A stretch of 64,000 nt of DNA from positions 248,001 through 312,000 of the forward strand of contig NZ_JAJVKV010000007.1 of NCBI RefSeq assembly GCF_024198175.1, in the 5' to 3' direction. Under the pieces are notes generated by a model. It worked only from the letters and a program-made list of their open reading frames with translations, had not been told where the DNA came from and did not search any database. Below, in pieces: positions 7,746-15,234 of this stretch (the stretch's first letter is position 1; each line of letters starts with the position of its first letter). Made by a program: the position numbers and the translations under genes. Source of the stretch: Pyxidicoccus xibeiensis. GTDB taxonomy: Bacteria > Myxococcota > Myxococcia > Myxococcales > Myxococcaceae.

Positions 7746-8759
7746 TCAGCCCAGCGCCGCGCGGTAGTCCACGTCCTGCTCGCCGTCGGGGCCGGCGAGG
7801 TCCGCGTCCGCGGAGTCGAAGAAGCGGCGCACGCAGTCCTCCACGGCGGAGGGCAGGTCCAGCGCATTCACCTCCGCGCGGAAGGCGGCGGCGCCGTACA
7901 GGCCGTGGGCGTACCACGCCAGCTGCTTGCGGAAGGAGCGCACCGCGCCCAGCGGGTCCCCCATGAAGTCCAGGTGCGCGCGCAGGTGCTCGAGCACCAG
8001 GGCGCAGCGCTCGCGCGGGGTGGCGGGCGGGCCGCCCAGCAGCTCGCGGAAAATCCAGGGGTTGCCCAGCGCCGCGCGGCCAATCATCACGAAGTCACAG
8101 CCGGTGCTCTCCAGCATGCGCCGGGCGTCCTCCGGCGTCCTCACGTCCCCGTTGCCGATGAGGGGCAGCTCCGGGAAGTGGCGCTTGAGGTCGGCGATGA
8201 CGCTCCAGTCCGCCTGGCCCGAGTAGCCCTGCTCGCGGGTGCGCGGGTGGATGGCGAGCGCCGCGCAGCCGGCCTCCTGGAGCGAGGCGGCCATCTGGAG
8301 GTAGTTCCGGTTCCGGGCATCCCACCCCGAGCGAATCTTGCAGGTGACGGGCAGCCCGGTGGCCTCGCGGATGGCGCGGACGATGGCGCCGGCGCGGGGC
8401 ACGTCGCACAAGAGGGCGCTGCCGGCGCCGTTCTTCGTCACCTTCTTCACCGGGCAGCCCATGTTGATGTCGATGATTTGAGCGCCGGACGCCTTGCCCA
8501 CCTCCGCGGCGCGGGCCATGGCCTCCGGCTCGCCGCCATAAATCTGGAGGGAGTAGGGCCGCTCCACCTGGGCGTCGTAGCGCAGGTACTTGAGGGTGCG
8601 CTGGTTGGCGCGCATCAGGCCCTGGGAGCTGACGAGCTCGGTGGGGCAGAGGGCGGCGCCCAGGCGGAAGGCGATGACCCGGAAGGGCATCTCGCTCACC
8701 CCCGCCATGGGGGCGAGGATGTAGGGGTTCGGCAGGGAGTAGGGACCGAGCTGCGGCAT
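7746..8759 (-). CDS. dusB: tRNA-dihydrouridine synthase (DusB type)
   Basis: The 337-residue protein is a complete FMN-dependent tRNA-dihydrouridine synthase. It has APMAGVSEMPFR near residue 17, the phosphate/FMN-binding barrel, and the catalytic NMGCPVKKV loop with Cys102. IHPRTREQGYSG and the late GNGDV and MIGRAALGNPW motifs are typical. It reduces uridines in tRNA D-loops in the cytoplasm. Overall order and length fit DusB rather than DusA or DusC, although the target position is inferred from family. It is divergent from the M50 protease gene, with about 90 bases between them, and reads toward the M43 terminator. Confidence 0.94.
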   Translation of the reverse strand: MPQLGPYSLPNPYILAPMAGVSEMPFRVIAFRLGAALCPTELVSSQGLMRANQRTLKYLRYDAQVERPYSLQIYGGEPEAMARAAEVGKASGAQIIDINMGCPVKKVTKNGAGSALLCDVPRAGAIVRAIREATGLPVTCKIRSGWDARNRNYLQMAASLQEAGCAALAIHPRTREQGYSGQADWSVIADLKRHFPELPLIGNGDVRTPEDARRMLESTGCDFVMIGRAALGNPWIFRELLGGPPATPRERCALVLEHLRAHLDFMGDPLGAVRSFRKQLAWYAHGLYGAAAFRAEVNALDLPSAVEDCVRRFFDSADADLAGPDGEQDVDYRAALG

Positions 8760-8828
8760 GAAGGGCGGGGAACCTAGCGGATTGACCGGGAGGTTGCAGG
8801 AGGCGTCTATCGGCCTGCGCGGCCCGCA

Positions 8829-8841
8829 CTTAACCGTTAAG
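8829..8841. promoter_or_regulatory. Inverted repeat CTTAAC-C-GTTAAG upstream of the M50 protease gene
   Basis: A perfect 6-1-6 dyad lies in the dusB/M50 divergent gap, ending 10 bases before the M50 start codon. It is A/T-rich against a GC-rich background. It could be an operator, and no regulator is identified. Confidence 0.35.
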
Positions 8842-8851
8842 GTCGGTCCCC

Positions 8852-10282
8852 ATGTTCCGCTTTCGCCTCGGGAGCATTCCCGTCGAAGTCCATCCCAGCC
8901 ACCTGCTGGTGTCCGCCATGATTGCGTGGGGCTCCATCGGAGCGGCCCAGGACGGCTGGCCGTTCCGTCAGGTGGAGGGGGCGCCCGCCCTCGGCCACGC
9001 CAGCGCCATGGTGGTCTACATCCTGTCGTGGATGCTCATCGTCTTCGTGTCCGTGCTCATCCATGAGATGGGGCACGCCCTGGCCAGCCGGCTGTTCGGC
9101 TACCGGCCGAGCATCGCGCTGGTCTGGATGGGGGGCCACACGCTCCCCAACGACGAGCCCGGCCCCCTGCCCTGGAAGCGCAACCTGCTCATCACCGCGG
9201 CGGGGCCCTTCTTCGGGCTGATGCTGGGCATCGCCAGCGGGGTGGGCTACTCGATGCTCAAGGGCCGCTCGCCCGCGTTGGACTTCTTCCTGTTCACCTT
9301 CATGGTGGCCAACCTGTTCTGGGCGGTGCTGAACATGCTGCCGGTGCTTCCGCTGGATGGCGGGCACATCACCACCACCCTGGCGACGCGGATGTTCGGC
9401 CCCCGGAAGGGCTTCATCCTGGCGCAGGGGCTGGCGCTGCTGGTGTGCGTGGCGGCGGTGGTGTTCGGCCTGAAGACGGGCTCGCTGCTGTTCACCATCA
9501 TCTTCGCCATGTACGGCGTGCAGGCCTTCCGCGTGGTGGCGGAGGGGATGCGGGGCGGGGAGAAGGCCCGGGTGTCGAACCTCTCGGGGCCGCTGGCGGA
9601 GAAGCTGCGCGAGGCGAAGGTGGCGCTCGACGCGGGCCGCATGGACGACGCGCGGCGGCTGAGCGCCGGGGTGCTGGAGACGGAGGAGGGCCTCACGCCG
9701 CAGCTGGCCAGCCACGCGCACCACATGCTGGGGTGGGTGGCGCTGAAGGAGGGCCAGGGCCGGCAGGCGCTGGACCACTTCTCTCAGGTGCAGGGCCTGC
9801 CGGTGGAGCCGCACGCGGTGGCGGCGGCCTTCTCGCTGGTGGGCGACGACGGGCGCGCGCTCGACTGGTGGAAGCAGGCCTGGCAGACGTCGTCGGACCG
9901 CACGGTGCTCCACGAGTACGCCGGCACGCTCATCCGCCTGGGCCGTGAGCAGGAGGCGCTGCGGCTCCCGAGCCTGGACCCCGCGGCGGCGTACTCCTGC
10001 GCGGAGCGGGTGCTCTTCATCCGCGGCGCGTACTCCGAGGCGGCCACGGTGAGCGAGGCGGCGCTCCAGCACACGCCCAGCGCCACCATCGCCTACGACG
10101 CCGCATGCGCCTATGCGCGCGCGCGCAACGTGCCGGACGCGGTGCGGATGCTGCGCCGCGCCACGGAGCTGGGGTTCAGGGACGGGGGCTATGCCGCCTC
10201 GGACGAGGACCTGGCGCCCCTGCATGGACACCCGGACTTCGAAGCCTGGTTGACGGAGCTGCGCCAATCCGCGGCGTCCTGA
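8852..10282 (+). CDS. M50 family (site-2-protease-like) membrane metalloprotease with helical-repeat C-terminus
   Basis: The 476-residue protein has an N-terminal membrane zinc-protease domain. HEMGH lies at residues 71-75 inside a hydrophobic helix, and the third ligand is Asp169 in LPLDGGH. About six hydrophobic segments fall between residues 15 and 240. The C-terminal 220 residues are soluble and alpha-helical with TPR-like pairs (LAEKLREAKVALDAGRMDDARRL, later RNVPDAVRMLRRATELGF), probably for protein binding. S2P enzymes cut transmembrane segments of regulators in regulated intramembrane proteolysis. The substrate is unknown. An ECF sigma/anti-sigma pair lies 1.2 kb downstream, but no direct link is shown. 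Confidence 0.9.
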   Translation: MFRFRLGSIPVEVHPSHLLVSAMIAWGSIGAAQDGWPFRQVEGAPALGHASAMVVYILSWMLIVFVSVLIHEMGHALASRLFGYRPSIALVWMGGHTLPNDEPGPLPWKRNLLITAAGPFFGLMLGIASGVGYSMLKGRSPALDFFLFTFMVANLFWAVLNMLPVLPLDGGHITTTLATRMFGPRKGFILAQGLALLVCVAAVVFGLKTGSLLFTIIFAMYGVQAFRVVAEGMRGGEKARVSNLSGPLAEKLREAKVALDAGRMDDARRLSAGVLETEEGLTPQLASHAHHMLGWVALKEGQGRQALDHFSQVQGLPVEPHAVAAAFSLVGDDGRALDWWKQAWQTSSDRTVLHEYAGTLIRLGREQEALRLPSLDPAAAYSCAERVLFIRGAYSEAATVSEAALQHTPSATIAYDAACAYARARNVPDAVRMLRRATELGFRDGGYAASDEDLAPLHGHPDFEAWLTELRQSAAS

Positions 10283-10302
10283 CAGTGCCATGACAGGAGG
10301 GG

Positions 10303-11439
10303 GTGTTGATGCTGGGAGGGACTGAGCAGCTTGCGCTCGGTTCCAAGCCCCAGCTCACGAGGCTCCCTTTGCAGACGACATCCTCCCCTGCCGTGGCCGC
10401 GGACGACGAGCGCCTCAACTGGCTGTCCTCCATCCCCTTCTTCGCCGTCCACATCATGTGCCTCGCCGTGTTCTGGGTGGGCGCGAACCCCGTGGACGTG
10501 GCGGTGTGTGTGGGCCTGTACGTGGTGCGGATGTGGGGCATCACCGCGGGCTTCCACCGGTACTTCTCGCACCGGGCCTTCAAGACGGGGCGCGTGTTCC
10601 AGTTCATCCTGGCCCTGGTGGGCACCACGTCGACGCAGAAGGGCGTGCTGTGGTGGGCGGCGAACCACCGGCACCACCACCGGTACTCGGACCAGGCGGA
10701 GGACATCCACTCGCCGATTCAGCGTGGCTTCTGGTGGAGCCACATGAACTGGATTCTCTGCGACAAGTACGGGGACACGAAGCTGGAGTCCATCAAGGAC
10801 TTCGCGCGCTTCCCGGAGCTGGTGCTGCTCAACCGCTTCCACCTGGTGCCGCCGGTGCTGCTGGCGGTGGCGCTCTACTTCATCGGCGGCTTCTCCATGC
10901 TGGTGTGGGGCTTCTTCGTCAGCACCACGCTCCTGTGGCACGGGACGTTCACCATCAACTCGCTGAGCCACATCTTCGGCAAGCGCCGCTACAAGACGAC
11001 GGACACCAGCCGGAACAACTGGCTGCTGGCGCTCATCACCCTGGGCGAGGGGTGGCACAACAACCACCACTACCACCAGAACACCGCCAACCAGGGCTGG
11101 TTCTGGTGGGAGGTGGACCTCAGCTACTACTCGCTGAAGGCGCTCTCCTGGGTGGGCGTGGTGGAGGGGCTGCGCAAGCCGTCCGAGGCCACGAAGTACG
11201 CCTTCCGGAAGTACACGGCCGAGGAGCGCGCGGAGCTCGAGGCGCCCACCCGCTTCTGGGGGGCCACGGGTGCGCGGGCGCAGCTCGTCGCGGCCCGGGC
11301 CGCGGCGGGTGACGCGGCCAAGGCCGCCGGAGACGCGGCCAAGGCGGCGGGAGACAAGGTGCGCGAGGCGATTGCCGCCGCCACAGACCACCTGCCCACC
11401 TCCGCGCCGTCGCCCCAGGCGATGCTCAAGCGGCAGTAA
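10303..11439 (+). CDS. Membrane fatty-acid desaturase (acyl-CoA delta-9 type)
   Basis: The 378-residue protein has the three His boxes of the membrane desaturase family: HRYFSH from residue 85, HRHHHR near 122, and HNNHHYH from 252. Hydrophobic segments lie between them. It inserts a double bond into saturated acyl chains at the membrane with a di-iron centre, adjusting fluidity or making unsaturated lipids. The first 40 residues are extra, and after residue 325 a Lys/Ala tail carries DAAKAAG repeats followed by an amphipathic segment, not part of the catalytic fold. It lies 20 bases after the M50 gene and may be co-transcribed. Confidence 0.94.
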   Translation: MLMLGGTEQLALGSKPQLTRLPLQTTSSPAVAADDERLNWLSSIPFFAVHIMCLAVFWVGANPVDVAVCVGLYVVRMWGITAGFHRYFSHRAFKTGRVFQFILALVGTTSTQKGVLWWAANHRHHHRYSDQAEDIHSPIQRGFWWSHMNWILCDKYGDTKLESIKDFARFPELVLLNRFHLVPPVLLAVALYFIGGFSMLVWGFFVSTTLLWHGTFTINSLSHIFGKRRYKTTDTSRNNWLLALITLGEGWHNNHHYHQNTANQGWFWWEVDLSYYSLKALSWVGVVEGLRKPSEATKYAFRKYTAEERAELEAPTRFWGATGARAQLVAARAAAGDAAKAAGDAAKAAGDKVREAIAAATDHLPTSAPSPQAMLKRQ

Positions 11440-11497
11440 GCAGCCAGGCGGCCAGGAACGCGCCTGTCCTACCTTCCCGGGATAGAATCCGCGGCGC

Positions 11498-12127
11498 GTG
11501 CCACTGCCGCCCTCCTCGCTGAAACCCGAAGTCGCCTCGGCGCGTACCGGTGATGAGCCGGTGCGCGAGTCCGTTGGCGCCGGGTCCGACGAGGTGCTGA
11601 TGGCGCGGTTCTGCGAGGGGGAGTCCACGGCGTTCGACGCGCTCTTCCAGCGCTACGCCCGCCCCGTGCACGGCTACCTCGCGCGGCTGACGGGCAGCCC
11701 GGCCTCGGCCGAGGACCTGGTGCAGCTCACCTTCCTGTCCCTGGTGCGCGCCCGGGGACGCTTCCAGCCGAGCTCCCGCTTCAAGCCGTGGCTCTACGCC
11801 ATCGCCACCAACGCGGCGCGGGACTTCCAGCGCCGGGGCCGGCGGCCGGAGGAGCTGACGCCTGAGGGCGAGCTTCCCGCCAGCATCCCCGCCGACCTGC
11901 CAGCCCCGCGCGACGCCGGGCTTGAGCAGGCCGTGCAGCGCGCCCTGGCCGCCCTGCCCGAGGGCCAGCGCATCCCCATCCTCCTCCACCGCTTCGAGGG
12001 GATGAGCTTCGCGGAGATTGCCGACGCCATGGACCTCACCGAGAGCGCGGTGAAGGTCCGCGCCCACCGTGGCTACGCGCGCCTGCGCGAGCTGCTGGCC
12101 GCCCTGCATCAGGAGACCACTGAATGA
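11498..12127 (+). CDS. ECF-type RNA polymerase sigma factor
   Basis: The 209-residue protein has sigma-70 region 2 (FDALFQRYARPVHGYLARLTGS, with the core-binding AEDLVQLTFLSLVRAR) near residues 45-90. Region 4 (ALAALPEGQRIPILLHRFEGMSFAEIADAM, then the HTH recognition helix ESAVKVRAHRGYARLREL) lies near 145-205. There is no region 1 or 3, as in ECF factors. The GTG start at 11498 lacks a clear ribosome binding site, so the first 30 residues are uncertain. Its stop overlaps the start of the membrane anti-sigma gene (ATGA), which is strong evidence for a sigma/anti-sigma pair. Its target promoters are unknown. Confidence 0.93.
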   Translation: MPLPPSSLKPEVASARTGDEPVRESVGAGSDEVLMARFCEGESTAFDALFQRYARPVHGYLARLTGSPASAEDLVQLTFLSLVRARGRFQPSSRFKPWLYAIATNAARDFQRRGRRPEELTPEGELPASIPADLPAPRDAGLEQAVQRALAALPEGQRIPILLHRFEGMSFAEIADAMDLTESAVKVRAHRGYARLRELLAALHQETTE

Positions 12128-12927
12128 AGCCGGAGTGCTCGCGGGTGATGGACTCCCTGGGAGGGCCGCTGCCAGCGGACCTGGAGTCGCACGTGGCCTC
12201 CTGTGAGGACTGCCGTGCCCTGGTGGGCGGCTTCGACGTGCTGGGCGGGGCGCCGGTGGCTCCGACGGCTCGCACCGCCCCCATGTCCCCGGCGCCGGCC
12301 CCGAGGCTGGAGACCGCGCGGCAGGTCGCCCTGAAGGAGCTGGCCGCACACCCGAAGCCCACGCCCTGGTGGCGCGAGCTGCTGGTGCTGCTGGCCGTCT
12401 ACGCGGGGGTGTTCCTCGGAGGCCTCTTCCTGCTGGGCAGGGACGGGCTGGTGGGCAACCTGGCCTCGCCCCTGGTGATTGCGGTGGTGGCGCTGCTCAC
12501 CCTGCTGCTGGTGGGCGGGGGCGCGCTGGTGGCCGTGGCGCCGACATGGCGGCGGCTGCCGTGGGGCCTGGTGGCGCTGGGCGCGGTAGGCGTCGCCGCG
12601 GTGCAGCTGGTGGGCGGCTCCGGACAGCAGGGCCGGGTGCGTCCGCTGCTGGCGGGGGCGATGGGGTGCATGGGCTCGGAGCTGCTGCTGTCGGTGCTGC
12701 CCGTGGCCGCCGCGCTCGTGCTGCTGTCCCGGTCGGCCTTCCAGCCCGCGCGGGCGCTCGCGGCGGGCCTGTCCGCGGCGGGGGTGAGCCTGCTGGTGCT
12801 CCACCTCCACTGCTCGGATGGGACGCTGGCGCACCTGCTGGTGGCACACGTGGTGCCGTGGCTGCTGCTGGCGGGCGTGGTGGTGCTGGTGCGCTCGCGC
12901 CTGCCCACGCACAGCTACGCGCCCTAA
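12124..12927 (+). CDS. Membrane-bound anti-sigma factor (zinc-finger head, DUF1109/NrsF-like membrane part)
   Basis: The 267-residue protein begins with a short cytoplasmic domain holding His23-x3-Cys27-x2-Cys30, the ZAS anti-sigma signature. Six hydrophobic helices follow from about residue 85 to the end. This resembles the DUF1109/NrsF type of integral membrane anti-sigma factors. It should hold the overlapping ECF factor at the membrane until a signal arrives. The four-base ATGA overlap gives translational coupling and a fixed ratio. The signal could be membrane or redox stress through the zinc site, which is inference. CarQ/CarR of Myxococcus has a similar layout, but identity is not claimed. 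Confidence 0.87.
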   Translation: MKPECSRVMDSLGGPLPADLESHVASCEDCRALVGGFDVLGGAPVAPTARTAPMSPAPAPRLETARQVALKELAAHPKPTPWWRELLVLLAVYAGVFLGGLFLLGRDGLVGNLASPLVIAVVALLTLLLVGGGALVAVAPTWRRLPWGLVALGAVGVAAVQLVGGSGQQGRVRPLLAGAMGCMGSELLLSVLPVAAALVLLSRSAFQPARALAAGLSAAGVSLLVLHLHCSDGTLAHLLVAHVVPWLLLAGVVVLVRSRLPTHSYAP

Positions 12928-13065
12928 GGAGGAGGTGGCGCTCGAAGCCGGACGGCTGCCCCCCAGGCCGGCACACGCCCCTCGCGCGGGACGGAGTGCC
13001 ACCGGCCCGACACCCGCGCCACATCCCTTGCTGCTCCCGTCAGAGGACTGTTACTGGGAGCACCA

Positions 13066-15171
13066 ATGACAGGCGATGCACCCATGCCCGAAGTCGCGCT
13101 CCAGCGCACGGCCTGGGTCCGCCTGCGGGCGTTCCTGGGCCGCTCGCTCCATGCGCTGCTCGGGGCCTCCAACCGGCTGCGGCTGCCGGGCCCGTCGGTG
13201 CTGCCGGTGGCGGGCGCCGTGGTGGGGCTCTACAGCGGGCTGGCCGCCGGCATCTTCGCCAACCTCATCGGCCTGGTGAGCGGGCTCACCTTCGGAGCGG
13301 CCGAGCTGACGCACACGCTGCGCCGCAGCCAGCTGCGCACCCTCTGGGACGCGTTCGCCTCCGCGCGCTGGCATCCGGAGTACGCCATCATCGGCATGCC
13401 GGTGGCGCTGGGCGCGCTGGTGCTGTCGCACATCATCCAGCCCGGCGGCCCGCGCGACGAGGTGAAGCGCCGGCTGCGGCTGCTGTCCCTGCTGGCCCTG
13501 GGCGCGCTGTCCCTCTACTACCCGCTGGTGGCCCTGGCCGCGCTCAACAGCGTGTTCGCCCACACGCACGACCTGCCAGAGACGCTGACCCACCTGCCCT
13601 GGTGGCTGATGCTGCTGGCGCCCACGCTGGGCGGCGTGGCGGTGGGCCGGCTGCTGCGCGACAGGCCGGAGACGCACGGCCACGGTGTGCCCGAGGTGGT
13701 GCGCGCGGTGAAGTCCGGCGCCAACGTGGTTCCGGCGGACCGGGGCCTGCTGAAGCTGCTGGCGTCCGCGATAACGATTGGCAGCGGCGGCTCGGCGGGC
13801 CGAGAGGGCCCCATCGTCTATGGCGGCGCCGCGTTCGCCTCCAGCGTGGGCCGGGTGCTGGGCTTCAGCCGCAGGGAGCTGTCCATCCTCCTGGCCTGCG
13901 GGGCGGGCGCGGGCATCTCCGCGTCCTTCAACGCCCCCATCGCCGGCGCCGTGTTCGCGATGGAAATCATCCTCCGCGAGTTCGAGCTGCGCGTCTTCTC
14001 GCCCATCATCCTGGCCAGCGTGGCCGGCACCCTGGTGAGCCAGGGCGTGCTGGGCGAGGCCCCCATGCTCCGCCGCGTCCCGTACGAGCTGGTCAGCGGC
14101 GGCGAGGTGCTGGCGTACGCGGGGCTGGGCATCGCCTGCGGGCTGCTGGCCTTCGCCTTCGTGCGGATGCTGCACGGGACGGAGCACTACTTCCAGGGCC
14201 ACGGGAAGGGCCGGCTATCGCCCTGGCTGGGCCGCCGTCCCCTGCCCCTGCGCGCGGGCCTGGGCGGGCTGTGCGCGGGCGTGCTCGCCTTCATCAGCCC
14301 CACGGTGTGGGGCAGCGGGCACGACTACATCAACCTGGCGGCGCTGGGGCGGCTGTCCCTGCTCTTCCTCGTCACCGCGTGCGTGCTGAAGCTGGTGGCC
14401 ACCGCCATCACCATCGGCTCGGGGGGCTCGGGCGGCACCTTCTTCCCGGCGGCCGTCATCGGCGCCATGGCGGGCGGCGCCTTCGGCACGGTGGTGCACT
14501 CCTTCTTTCCCGAGGGCACCGGCCCCAGCGGCGCGTACGCCCTGGTGGGCATGGGGGGCGCGGTGGCCGCCCTCAACCGCGGGCCGCTCACCGGGATGAT
14601 GATGCTCTACGAGCTGAGCGGGAACCACGACATCATCCTGCCGCTGATGGTGACGTGCACCATCGCCTCCGCCCTCTGCCACTATCTCATCGAGCGCAAG
14701 GCGCCGAAGACGCAGAGCGACGCGGACCTGCTGGAGGCCACGCCCGTGCGCAAGGTGATGGCGCACCTGCCCCCCGTGCCGGCGGGCACGCCGATGCGCG
14801 AGCTGACGGATTTGCTGCTCACCTCCGAGGCGGGCACCCTGCCCGTGCTGGACACGGCCGGCTCCGTCTACGGCACCGTGCAGGTGGAGCAGCTGCGCGA
14901 GGTGTGGCGGGACGAGTCCCTGTACCCCCTGCTGGTGGCCAGTGACCTGGCGCGCAAGCTGCCCCTGCTGTCCCCCGACGAGGACCTGGGCCACGCGCTG
15001 CGCCTGATGGACCAGGAGGACGTGGACGCCCTGCCCGTCACGTGCCCTCCTGGAAGCCCCACCTGCGGCCTGCTCACCCGCGGCGCCGTCCGGCGGTACC
15101 TCTTCGCCCAGCACGCCCGCTCGCTCTCCCACGCGGACGCCCCCGTCAGCGCCACCGAGACCACGCACTGA
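13066..15171 (+). CDS. ClC-family chloride channel/transporter with C-terminal CBS pair
   Basis: The 701-residue protein has a full ClC membrane domain. GSGGSAGREGP (about 239-249, gating-type Glu247) is the conserved anion filter, followed by GAGAGISASFNAPIAG and, in the second half, GSGGSGGTFFPA. About ten or more hydrophobic helices span residues 40-545. A C-terminal region (about 560-690) contains two CBS-like modules, which usually bind adenine nucleotides and regulate gating. It moves chloride (possibly coupled to protons) across the inner membrane, often for acid or osmotic stress. ATG 13066 is an acceptable start, and ATG 13084 is also possible. Confidence 0.94.
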   Translation: MTGDAPMPEVALQRTAWVRLRAFLGRSLHALLGASNRLRLPGPSVLPVAGAVVGLYSGLAAGIFANLIGLVSGLTFGAAELTHTLRRSQLRTLWDAFASARWHPEYAIIGMPVALGALVLSHIIQPGGPRDEVKRRLRLLSLLALGALSLYYPLVALAALNSVFAHTHDLPETLTHLPWWLMLLAPTLGGVAVGRLLRDRPETHGHGVPEVVRAVKSGANVVPADRGLLKLLASAITIGSGGSAGREGPIVYGGAAFASSVGRVLGFSRRELSILLACGAGAGISASFNAPIAGAVFAMEIILREFELRVFSPIILASVAGTLVSQGVLGEAPMLRRVPYELVSGGEVLAYAGLGIACGLLAFAFVRMLHGTEHYFQGHGKGRLSPWLGRRPLPLRAGLGGLCAGVLAFISPTVWGSGHDYINLAALGRLSLLFLVTACVLKLVATAITIGSGGSGGTFFPAAVIGAMAGGAFGTVVHSFFPEGTGPSGAYALVGMGGAVAALNRGPLTGMMMLYELSGNHDIILPLMVTCTIASALCHYLIERKAPKTQSDADLLEATPVRKVMAHLPPVPAGTPMRELTDLLLTSEAGTLPVLDTAGSVYGTVQVEQLREVWRDESLYPLLVASDLARKLPLLSPDEDLGHALRLMDQEDVDALPVTCPPGSPTCGLLTRGAVRRYLFAQHARSLSHADAPVSATETTH

Positions 15172-15234
15172 GTCACGGTGCGTGAGCGCCCGGCGGTTTG
15201 TCAGGAAACGGCGGAGCCGGGCATCCTTCGCGCC

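Noticed and set aside
12369..14945. Long plus-strand frame overlapping the anti-sigma and ClC genes
   Set aside because: Gly/Ala/Arg-rich frame-shift shadow spanning two well-recognised genes in another frame.
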